Origin: Obelidium mucronatum
Taxonomy: Eukaryota; Chytridiomycota; Chytridiomycetes; Chytridiales; Chytriomycetaceae
Length of the DNA: 14,208 bases
Direction: 5' to 3'
NCBI GenBank assembly: GCA_025765595.1
Contig: JAIVFH010000571.1
Span: 1 to 14,208 of the forward strand
The translations under genes and the position numbers were made by a program. Position 1 is the stretch's first letter, and each line of letters begins with the position of its first letter. The notes under the pieces were generated by a model. It made no database searches. It had not been told where the DNA came from and worked only from the letters and a program-made list of their open reading frames with translations. This document shows, in pieces, positions 1-10,013 of this stretch.

Positions 1-89
1 AGTGTCCTTCGAGTTGAGTTTGGTTGCGTTGCGTTGCTTGAGGGGATGGAATATCTAACCACCCCTTTATTGTGTTGCATTACACACAG

Positions 90-1385
90 ACAACTGCAGA
101 CTGTTTTGGCGAAACTCCCTCCTATTGCAACGTCAGCTACAAACCCGTGTTTTCAATACTTTTTATTCTCAACAAACAAGCTTCTTTCAACTCTCGAAGT
201 GGCTTCGAAATCCCTCACTGCTCTCCAAGCTCTCTGCAATCCAGATTCAGTCTCCATCATCGCTGAAGCATCCATGTACTACCACCACCAAGATCACCCG
301 ACTTCCATCCACCTGTTTGCCCAAATCTACGCCGACCACCCCGCCCTCCTTGACAAATGTGATGAATACGCGAACGCTCTCTACGTTCTTGAAGATGGTC
401 CCGTTCTCAGTCATTTGGCTCATCGATGCACCCAAATTGATGAATATCGTCCCGAAACTTGTATTGCTGTGCCAATTACTATTCAATTCGTGGTGAACAT
501 GAAAAGGCTATTGCTTACTTGAAAAGAGCTGTTGTTTTGGATAAACGAAACTCTCTTGCTTGGACTTTGATTGGTCATGAATACTTGGAATTGAAAAATC
601 AGGCTGCTGCAATCGAAGTTTACAGAAGAGCTGTCGGTTAGTCACAATACCACCTTCTTCCAGAGGTTTGATTCATTTTATGTATACTCTGTTTTTACAG
701 ATATCAATGAACGCGACTTTCGTGCCTGGTACGCTTTGGGAAACCTGTATCAAATGCTCAAAATGCCATTATACGCCCTATTCTATTTTCAAAAGTACAA
801 TACTTTGAGACTCCTTCGTCCCCTCGCTTTTCTGATTCCCTCTTTTTGTTTTTTAGAGCCACAACTCTTAAAAGTTACGATGCTCGTTTCTGGACTGGTC
901 TCGCATCTTGTTATGAAGATTTGGTTAATTTCCGGATGCAATCAAATGTTACAAACGCGCCCTGACGGTGGATGAAAGTCTGCGACGTGGGGAAATGGTG
1001 CTGGCGGTGGGATCTTAATCAAATTGGCCCGGCTTTACGATAGGTGGAGCTCAAACGGTGGTGGATCCAGTGCATCCTCCGCTGCTTCTGTCTACTATCG
1101 CCAGGTTTTTGTTGTGTGCAGTGGTTTAGGCACTTTGGTTGAAGGGCAGGCGGTAATGGACCTTTAATTTTAACTCAACCAAAATTTTGCTTATTCTCCT
1201 ATTTTGGGCTACTATAGACCAATCATACCGATACCTTGGAAGCCGCCGAGTATTTACTTAGAAATGCAATTGTGGTGAATGAATTTGGAGACATTGAACA
1301 GGTTTTGGAGTATGTTGAGGACCGAGGCACTGAAAACGAAAAGGCATTAGCACGCGAGTGTCGATCCTTGATGAATGCAACATAG
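90..1385 (+). CDS. CDC23: APC8/Cdc23, anaphase-promoting complex TPR subunit, 3' part, with apparent frameshifts
   Basis: This is the C-terminal part of the APC/C scaffold subunit that helps ubiquitinate mitotic cyclins and securin. An intron tail with CTAAC (about 55) and acceptor CACAG ends at 89, so the gene begins upstream of the window. Exons I infer are 90-636, 701-794, 857-1152 and 1218-1385, with introns of 64, 62 and 65 nt. Family landmarks in order are [112 protein letters not shown] and IKLARLYDR, in the order and spacing of APC8 TPRs. The literal frame breaks near 461-474, near 930-935 and near 1005-1012. Each break is repaired in concept by one missing base, so the protein cannot be read straight from this DNA. 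The identification is strong; the C-terminal 60 residues are weakly conserved. Whether this is an intact gene with sequence errors or a decayed one cannot be settled here. Confidence 0.87.
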
Positions 1386-1406
1386 CATGATAGGAATACT
1401 AATATC

Positions 1407-1412
1407 AATAAA
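1407..1412 (+). terminator. AATAAA polyadenylation signal for APC8
   Basis: A canonical AATAAA lies 22 nt after the TAG stop of APC8, inside an AT-rich stretch. This implies a very short 3' UTR. Confidence 0.6.
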
Positions 1413-1521
1413 TATTTATGATGACTGCATTTGATGAAATACAAAAATATTATTCCATATATGAACTTACCAAAGACACATATTCTTTTTTTAAGGGTAT
1501 CATAACATTGCAACTGCCCCG

Positions 1522-1700
1522 TCAGATTTCAATGTCTGCGCGATGAAGCGCAATGCCCTGTTTGGCAAAGTGTTTTGTGGATAGCAGAGCATTCACTCGT
1601 TTGAAACCCACTGCAGCTTGAAGACTTTTCGGGGCGAAATCCAAACAAGAATTTCCGTTAGCCGTTCGTTTGGGATGGCGTTGATATCCTTTAGTTTCAT
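1522..1700 (-). pseudogene. F-box-like fragment, frameshifted
   Basis: From an ATG at 1700 the minus strand reads MKLKDINAIPNERLTEIL, then VWISPRKVFKLQWV. This is the shape of an F-box start (IPNE-LTEIL-WI-PR-VFKLQ). The frame then stops near 1605. One base over, the reading continues KRVNALLSTKHFAKQ and IALHRADIEI to a TGA at 1522. The second piece matches how F-box proteins continue (VSKR.NALLS..HFA), so a single missing base around 1600-1608 joins them. The whole is only about 60 residues, with no substrate-binding repeats after it. It sits 62 nt downstream of the TTLL1 stop on the same strand. F-box proteins link substrates to SCF ubiquitin ligases, but this remnant is too short for that role. 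Assignment rests on motif recognition only. Confidence 0.5.
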
Positions 1701-1761
1701 TTTTTTTTCCGGCGGTATATTTCAATATCGTCATGTCAAACCAAACAATGAATAGACTTCT

Positions 1762-3848
<2,087 letters not shown>

Positions 3849-4123
3849 GATTTTTTTTTTTTTTTTTTTTTCGTTTAGAATATAATAATTTGTCGAAAAA
3901 CAAAAGGATTGGCCAACAAACAATTTCTATTGCCATTTATTATATATTCAATTAATTTCATGCGATTCTGAATTTTTGAGACAACCGAATTCCCGTGTTT
4001 TTGGATGATTTGATCTGCCAGTTGCTGGTCAGGCAACATTTGAAGTCGTAAAAAAGGCCTACTCCCTTAGCAATTTGCATAAATTCTGTTCACAAGCTTT
4101 GAAAAAAAAAAGTCTCAGCTCAA
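3849..4123. promoter_or_regulatory. Divergent intergenic region between TTLL1 and the bZIP gene
   Basis: This gap (up to 4223 if the later bZIP start is used) separates two genes transcribed away from each other, so it must hold both promoters or a shared one. It contains a 21-T run at 3851-3871 directly before the TTLL1 ATG, an ATTGG (inverted CCAAT) at about 3908, and otherwise AT-rich sequence. No clear TATA box was identified for either gene. The functional claim is positional inference. Confidence 0.45.
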
Positions 4124-4223
4124 ATGACACGTAACAAACCAGCAATGTCAAGGACCGCAGCTCGCTATTATCGAGAAGCATTACCCTGACGTTGAGACTT
4201 GGGACGAAGAGAAACGAAAGCAG

Positions 4224-5107
4224 ATGGCAGCCGAGGCAAGCGCTTCACCTGTACCCAAAGACGAAGATTTGAAGGCCCTTCGATCCGCAATTATCCGTTT
4301 GGCAACGTTTGTGTGATAATTGTTTGTCTGGAGGGTTTTTTTTTTTTTTGACAGGCTTCTTTGTCTTGTTTGAATAGGCTGGATCGCAACCGGGTAGCTG
4401 CAGACAAGGCTCGCCAGAACCAAACGGATACAATCGCGGCTCTTAACGAAGATAATGAACGACTGCAACGAGAAAACGAGGTTCTTAAAAAAGAGAATGA
4501 ACTGCTGAAAGCCCTACTAGGCGTGCCGTCCCTCTTACCGGATCGTGCTGCTTCAAATACCACCTCACCCCCATTTGAGTTGAACCTCGACCCCCATCAG
4601 TCGCGCAATAACTCTCTCAGGCCAAGATCAAGATCAAGATCTACAACTAGATCAGTATCAGGCACCACATCGCCATACGAGAGACGTTCCCCAAGTCGCT
4701 CAAGTGCTGCTTTTCCGTTTCTTGATTTTTTGCGTGAATCTGCATCTTTGGATAATGGTACCAATAACAACAACAACAACAACGATGGCGTGTTGTTGCA
4801 GAATGCGTGTAATGACTTCAATGACTTCGTATTCCCACTTCCCCAAGTTCAACCTGATGGATCTGGATTGTTACCAAGTCCCACTCCCACCGCAATTGGA
4901 CAAACAGCAGCAGCAAGAGCAGGAGAAACAGGAACGCGTAGTCCTCTTGCCGTCTCGCCTGTTCTTTCCTTGTATTCCCCCGTTGAAGGCCTGGGTGATG
5001 ATCAAGGGTTCAGTCTTTCGCCTTCTTGTTACTTTAACCCGTTGCCTGGAGACTTGTTTGAAGAAGACTTTATAAACTCGATGCATTTGAGTGGCGACAA
5101 GCAATAA
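4224..5107 (+). CDS. bZIP transcription factor-like protein
   Basis: Probable nuclear DNA-binding dimer. Exons 4224-4306 and 4378-5107 give 270 aa. The bZIP signature N-x7-R-x9-L-x6-L-x6-L-x6-L is exact: N32, R40, then Leu 50, 57, 64 and 71. The zipper is rich in Glu, Asn and Lys (LQRENEVLKKENELL). The basic region NRVAADKARQNQ keeps the N, both Ala and the R, but has Asp at 37 and Ala at 39 and lacks the usual flanking Arg/Lys cluster. The C-terminal half is disordered, with an SRSRS-like stretch, poly-Asn, and hydrophobic/acidic patches that could activate transcription. Start is uncertain. An ATG at 4124 opens MTRNKPAMSRTAA in another frame, while the frame of the protein upstream of 4224 reads coding-like IIEKHYPDVETWDEEKRKQ. 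So the true N-terminus may be longer, with an indel or unseen intron. The intron could instead be 4311-4354, which also keeps frame. Confidence 0.8.
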
Positions 5108-6704
5108 TAATAAAATAAAAAAAGAGTTATTTTTACTCCCGAAAAAAAAATTAAATTAAAGTTCCAAAGAACACCAACAACGAAAATTAAATTAAACGCA
5201 GCAAAGACTCCCAACGCAGTGCTGGTTTTTGAAGGTGTCGCTGTGGAGACAGCAGCTCTAGTACTTGTTGCAGAGGCAGTTGTTGTGGTTGTACGTGGGT
5301 TGGTTCTGTTGGCAGTGAATAAGGAGCAAACTTTGGTGAACGATGGTTCCTGTGTTTTTTTGTTGTTATAACCATGAGTTTGAATAATTATGGTGGTAAA
5401 GAAAGCCCCAAGCCAATTAAAAGAAAGAAGAAAACCAAACATACAAAAGTCTTGATGGCAGCCAAATCCTCAGCTCCACACTTTCCCAAACTCGTGCTTG
5501 AAGCGCATTCCTCAAAAGAAGTGTAATTGTATCCAAAGCACATGTCAGTAAATCCAGCTTCCGTCTGCAAATTCCAAAAGAAATCACGGGATCCACGGGA
5601 AAAGTACTTGTCGTTGAGACACGAATTCAAGGCACAACTGGGAATACGAGATAGTGTAAACCAACCATCGGAAAGAAGGTTGTTTGTTGCGTTGTTTTCG
5701 AGTTTGCAGTAAAAGTCCGTGTTCTTGGCCTGGGACAAAAAAAAAGGAGTCAGGTTTTTTTTTAAAAGGAAAACCTTTTGAAACCCAGTTGACAAGGACG
5801 GAAAGTATATTTACAAAAGCATCGGTGATGGCTAAATCAGCTGGTTTCGTGCAGGCTGCATTAGCGCATGCACGGAGAGCAGTCGACGTGTAATTTGTGC
5901 AAACAGTCTTGAACTTGGAATACATGTCTCCCATCTTTGCATATGTTACATTTGGGATTTCAGCAGTGTAGTTCAAGAATGCATAAGTAAAGTCGGTCAT
6001 TCCTGGAATCTGAAAAACAAAAACAAAAACAAAAAACAGAAAAAAAAGCCAAAAGGGTTAGACCTGTTTTTTTTTCTTAGGGGGGATGGTTGACATACGT
6101 ATTTGTCTTCATTACAGTTCCAAGCACATTCAGGCGTAATGGTGTTGTAAAATTGAAAGCCATTGACTAAATGTTGGTTAATTGGAGCGATTGGAACAAT
6201 AACATCGAAACAGAGCTCATATAATGCAGTTGTCTGTGGGAGAGAAAAAATGTGAGAAAAAAAGTTCAGGATAATCATCAAAAATTGGTATCATCTGAAA
6301 CCACATTTACCCCCGTTTGTAAAAGAGCCAATTCTGCACCAACGCAAGTGTTTGTTGAAGTTCCGAAGGCACAGTTCAAAGTGTTTGGCTTGGACCACAA
6401 CAGCATGCTAGAGCAGAACTGCAGAAAATCCGGAACAGACTTGGATTTGGCGAATGCATCGACGAATTCAGACTGATGAATGCCGATTTGCAAATTTGCG
6501 GTGAAATTAATAGAGTTTTTGGGTGCAAGGGTTTGTAGGGCTTTTTTTTGGAAGTTCAAGATTCAGGTATACCTGCAAACACTTTGCACCGCAAGCTGGA
6601 ACACTGGAGATCATGGCAGCGGCTTTGGTGGCAGCATCGGTAGCAGGATCGGCCTTGACAAGCGTTGTCACAGTAGTTGCAATGATAACGAGGGATACCA
6701 ACAT
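5029..6704 (-). CDS. Secreted, GPI-type protein with three CFEM-like six-cysteine modules
   Basis: No known gene recognised. Minus-strand exons 6704-6573, 6472-6311, 6233-6099, 6009-5815, 5729-5445 and 5349-5029 give 409 aa; all five introns are phase 0. A signal peptide (MLVSLVIIATTVTTLVKA, likely cut before Asp19) is followed by three modules. Each starts P-x-C-x3/4-C (VPACGAKC, TPECAWNC, IPSCALNSC) and ends C-x3/4-[DE]LA...C (CVGAELA, CTKPADLA, CGAEDLA), with two more Cys between. There are several N-glycosylation sequons, then a Thr/Ser stalk and a hydrophobic C-terminus (ALGVFAAFNLIFVVGVLW), as in GPI-anchored wall proteins. The opening and closing motifs recall fungal CFEM domains, but six rather than eight Cys and longer spacing make this CFEM-like at best. 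The literal stop overlaps the bZIP coding end by 79 nt; a one-base change in a nine-base run near 5142-5150 would end it at 5133. The first intron (100 nt) is the least certain. Confidence 0.75.
5109..5119 (+). terminator. AATAAA signals directly after the bZIP stop
   Basis: Two overlapping AATAAA hexamers begin 2 nt after the TAA stop of the bZIP gene. The region also lies antisense to the tail of the convergent surface-protein gene. Confidence 0.5.
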
Positions 6705-6830
6705 TTTCAGGCACGTTTCTAAAAATGATTTTGAAACGCAAACGTAAGAATGTGTGCAGACGCCACATTCGTACATTAATAATAATAATCATCATGGACA
6801 AATCTGATGTTTTATGGTACAGCATTGTAT

Positions 6831-6836
6831 TTATTG
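6831..6836 (-). terminator. AATAAA after the orphan fragment
   Basis: The plus strand reads TTTATT, giving AATAAA on the minus strand 18 nt beyond the TGA of the orphan fragment and well upstream of the next minus-strand gene. Confidence 0.45.
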
Positions 6837-6853
6837 CTTGTTAAGCCAACTTT

Positions 6854-7033
6854 TCAAGAATACTTTACTACTTCGACTCGGCCGATTCCTGTTTGGTGCC
6901 AATGATGATACTCCCACTTGACGTTCACCTCCGCTGACACTTTCTCACTCAAGGCCTTTTCAGCCGAGAGTGACTTAGTGATTACTTCAACTTGAGTGTC
7001 CACTTGTGGAAAACACCGCAAATTATATCGTAT
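6854..7033 (-). pseudogene. Orphan coding-like 3' fragment, 5' end missing
   Basis: On the minus strand an open frame runs from a TAA at 7036-7034 to a TGA at 6856-6854 and reads IRYNLRCFPQVDTQVEV, then ITKSLSAEKALSEKVSAEV, NVKWEYHHWHQTGIGRVEV and VKYS. Composition and codon pattern look like protein, unlike the AT-rich sequence on either side. It has no ATG, and no room for upstream exons before the divergent HIG1 gene. An AATAAA follows 18 nt after the stop, as in a real 3' end. I do not recognise the family. It may be a relict of a gene cut at its 5' side, or a final exon whose partners lie elsewhere. It sits between the two divergent promoters of the surface-protein and HIG1 genes. Confidence 0.45.
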
Positions 7034-7112
7034 TTATATCAATCCAAATTCACCAGATTTTGATTGAATAAATATAATATTAGATTGTGAAGTCAGTTCA
7101 GACAAGTAAAAA

Positions 7113-7490
7113 ATGAGTCAAACACCACAATATGAAAACGAGCGAGACGATCCACTCTATGCCCCGCGGGAAGACTTCAAAGCCAAGGTGCGATTTGAAT
7201 TCTCCTGATTCACTGTGCTTTGGATGGATCTGTTTTTAACTGTCGGGCGTCAACCCAACCAGTTCATTCGCAAGAACACTGAGAACCCCCTGGTTCTGCC
7301 GACAGTTGCACTCTGCATCTTTTCAATGTACCAAATGGTTCGAGCAGGTCTGAGGGGAGATTCGCGGGTGTTTCAAACATCGCAGCGACTCCGAGTGGGG
7401 TCGCAGGGACTTGCGATTGCGATGGCCACGGCCACAGTTGCGTGGGAGCAGGAGGCGATCAAGAAGCGGCAGACGCCGTCGAAAGAATAA
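7113..7490 (+). CDS. HIG1-domain (Rcf1-like) mitochondrial inner-membrane protein
   Basis: Likely a respiratory supercomplex factor that associates with cytochrome c oxidase. Exons 7113-7187 and 7263-7490 give 100 aa; the 75-nt intron has a TTAAC branch-like site. After a short acidic N-terminus (MSQTPQYENERDDPLYAPR) comes FIRKNTENPLVLP, a first membrane segment (PTVALCIFSMYQMV), a basic loop, and the motif Q-x3-R-x-R-x3-Q seen exactly as QTSQRLRVGSQ. A second membrane segment follows (GLAIAMATATVAW). That motif marks Rcf1-type HIG1 proteins. Length suits the small members of the family. Its stop is 95 nt from the MIC60 start on the same strand. Whether it is the functional Rcf1 or another HIG1 paralogue cannot be told from one locus. 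Confidence 0.88.
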
Positions 7491-7491
7491 G

Positions 7492-7497
7492 AATAAA
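7492..7497 (+). terminator. AATAAA directly after the HIG1 stop
   Basis: AATAAA begins 2 nt after the TAA stop. The remaining ~90 nt to the next ATG must therefore hold cleavage site, promoter and leader of MIC60. Confidence 0.5.
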
Positions 7498-7585
7498 AAA
7501 CAAGACAGTACTATTTACTTCTATTTTTGCAGAAAGAAGAACAAAAGAAGTCTCTGCTTATTTTTCACTTTTCCCTCCAATTAAA

Positions 7586-9802
7586 ATGCTTCGCGCCTCG
7601 CTTCGACACCGCCGCGGATTCGCCACGGCCACGCCGCCGCCCGGCCGCCGCCGCGTTGTTCTACCGGCGGTGCTCGCATCAGCGACGCTCGCGGCGGCGT
7701 ACTGCGGGCTGGCGCTGCACGCGGCGGACGACGACGCGGCGCGGCGGCTGTGGCTCGACAACGCGGCGCTGACGGGCGGCCAGCGCGGCCTCGACGCCGC
7801 CCAGGCTGCGCGCGACGCCGTGCGCGCCCTGAGTCCGCAGGCCGTCGAGGCGCGCGCCGCCGCTCTGCGCGCCCAGGCCGAGGACGCCGCCGCGCAGGCG
7901 GCGAAGGCGCTCGAGGTGATGCGCTTCGGCGAGCGGCGATGGCGGCATCGGCTAACCACAACCACTACCAACAACTCTAACACAGGCCGCAAAGACGACC
8001 GCCACGGACTCCTACAACTCGGCCGCCGACACGGTCGCAAAAGTCCAAGCATCCGCAACTGCAACATACGACAACACAGTTGCCACGCTGACGAATGCCC
8101 AAAAGACGGTCGAAACAACCGCAAACACTGCCTTCGAAACCATCGAGTCCATCAGATCTTCCATCTTTGGTCCTTCCGCAACTCCAACTCCCACTCCCAC
8201 CAGAAGCGCCCCCTCATTGCCAACTCCTGCGCCAAAGGCGGCTCCTGTAATCGTTGATGCAAAGAAGGAGAAGCCTGTTGAAAAGAAAAAGGAAGAGCCA
8301 AAGCCTGTCGAAACTGTTGCTGCCCCAATCGTGTCGGAGACAGTCCCGATTGACGAAGTTAAAGCCGCCGAAGAGATTAGCGACACACCAATTGACTTTA
8401 CACCTATTGATCACCACGTCCCAGCTGTTGCACCAGTTGTTGCTGTTGCTGCTCCTGTCGCTCCAGCCGAATCCTCTGAATCGGCTCTGGATGAAAAGAA
8501 GGAAGCCAAAAAGGAAAAGAAGGACAAGAAGGAGAAGAAGGAAAAGAAGGAAAAGTCGACAAAGGAAACCACGGATGCCGCGGCGCCCGTCATTACTTCA
8601 ATCCTGGCTGAATCCGCTATTTCGCCCAATTTGGCTGCACAACTCGAATCCCTCTCGAAAGCACTGGATGCCATCAAACCAACAACCAAAAACAGTGCTG
8701 CCTTGAAGGAAGCCAAAGACTCCCTTCTTGCACTCACCAAATCGATTCCTACCGAAACTTCTGGATCTTCTGCTGCTGGGGGAGGCATCTCGGAAGCCGA
8801 TGTTCAAAGTGCTTTGGCAGCTCAAGCTGACCGATTTTTGGAAACTCTCGGCAAGCAAAACGAAACTGCTCTCCAGGCTCTTACAGAGCAAGAGCGAGAG
8901 CTTGCTGAAGTCTTTGAGTTGGCTATGGCGGATCAAGCTGCCGCATACCGCGCCGACAAGGATAAGGCTTTGCAAGAACTTCAAGCTGCCAAGGAAAGAG
9001 ACTTTGATGAAGCTCTCCATGCCGCTCTTGTAAAGGAAAGTGAGGAAATCAAGAAGGAATGGACAGCAAAAGTGAAAGAACTGGTGGACAATGAACGCGA
9101 TGGAAGATTGGCTCGGTTGGATCACTTGGCCATCAAATTGAAGCATTTGGAAGCCATTTCTTTGGCTAGTGGAGAATACGTGGAGAGAATGCAGGGAATT
9201 CAACGTGTTCTTGCTGCTCTGCAAGGAGTTGCACTCAAGGTTGAGGAAGGTGGGCCTTTCAAGAAGGAGTTTGGTGTTTTGAAAAAGTTTGGAAAAGGCG
9301 ATGAAGTCATCGAAGCTGTGTTGGCTACAGTGGACTCACGGGTTGTCGAAGAGGGCGTTGTTTCAGTTGACGAACTGGTTGGTTTTTTTTTTTTTGACGT
9401 AACATTTGAATCTTCAAAAATGCTGATGCTCTTTTGTGTTTCTGCACAAAAAAACAGAGACAGGACTTTGACAACTTGAGCACGAAACTCCGTCGGGTGC
9501 AACTCATGCCAGAAAATGGAGGTCCTGTGAGCTACGGAGTCAGCTACTTGCTCTCATACCTGCTGATCTCAAAACATGGTCTTGTTGCGGGAAGTGACAC
9601 CGAGTCCATTCTTGCCCGTTCCAAGTTCTATCTGAGCCACGGAGACCTAGAAAGCGCAACTCGGGAACTCAACCAATTGCAAGGGTGGAGTCGAGTTTTG
9701 GCGCGGGATTGGTTAAAGGAAGCTAGAGCGCATTTGGAAGTGAAGCAGGCGTTGGAGACTGTAGAGAGTCATATTGCACTCAAAAACTTGGGCTCTGTCT
9801 AA
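7586..9802 (+). CDS. MIC60: MICOS subunit MIC60 (mitofilin)
   Basis: Core of the MICOS complex that builds crista junctions in the mitochondrial inner membrane. Exons 7586-7915, 7986-9377 and 9458-9802 join in phase 0 to 688 aa; yeast and human proteins are about 540 and 760. The N-terminus MLRASLRHRRGFATA is a basic presequence, followed by one membrane span (about residues 24-45, VVLPAVLASATLAAAYCGLALH). Then come Ala-rich helical sequence, a Pro/Thr linker, a Lys/Glu block (KKEKKDKKEKKEKKEK) and a long coiled coil facing the intermembrane space. The end carries the mitofilin signature (FYLSHGDLESATRELNQL, GWSRVLARDWLKEARAHLEVKQAL), which fits the conserved C-terminal domain. Exon 1 is far more GC-rich than the rest, and the change coincides with intron 1 (GTGATG...CTAACACAG). 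The neighbour upstream is another mitochondrial inner-membrane gene. Confidence 0.92.
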
Positions 9803-9860
9803 TTTTGCTGCTGTGTTTTTTTCTTTTCTTATGTCACTTGTTCTTGTTGTTGAACGATTC

Positions 9861-9866
9861 AATAAA
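9861..9866 (+). terminator. AATAAA for MIC60
   Basis: Canonical signal 58 nt after the MIC60 stop, at the start of a strongly AT-rich intergenic stretch (9803-10013) that otherwise shows no gene. Confidence 0.6.
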
Positions 9867-10013
9867 GTCTTTTCTTTTTGTCGATTTTCTTATTACACAA
9901 ATATTATTAATAATTCGATTTATCTCTATTTACTTATTTATTATTATATCATTTATTGCGAATTATTGGATCAAAAGGCCTAACGCATTTCAACAAACGA
10001 AGAAGAACCCCGA

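Noticed and set aside
455..475. Programmed ribosomal frameshift in APC8
   Set aside because: No slippery heptamer or pseudoknot is evident, and two further breaks of the same kind occur in the gene, so missing bases are the simpler reading.
1223..1513. Minus-strand open frame of 96 codons across the APC8 3' end
   Set aside because: Antisense of the last APC8 exon plus AT-rich UTR; hydrophobic residues come from A/T bias.
3849..3923. Upstream ATG that would lengthen TTLL1 by 25 residues
   Set aside because: The added part is mostly a Lys run from the 21-A tract plus unrelated residues; ATG 3848 lies right before the natural N-terminus.
4704..5075. Alternative plus-strand frame within the bZIP exon
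   Set aside because: Low-complexity Thr/Gln runs produced by the AAC and CAG repeats read out of frame.
6507..6572. Reading through the first intron of the surface gene (VYLNLELPKK...)
   Set aside because: It would need a frame correction in an eight-A run, and the spliced form keeps phase 0 and the intron register of the repeats.
7558..8124. Long minus-strand open frame (188 codons) opposite MIC60 exon 1
   Set aside because: It is Arg/Ala/Ser-rich and arises from the GC-rich exon, where stops are rare; MIC60 on the plus strand has clear homology and splice phase.
8598..9224. Minus-strand open frame of 208 codons opposite MIC60 exon 2
   Set aside because: Shadow of the coiled-coil coding strand; no recognisable domain and no splice or poly(A) context.
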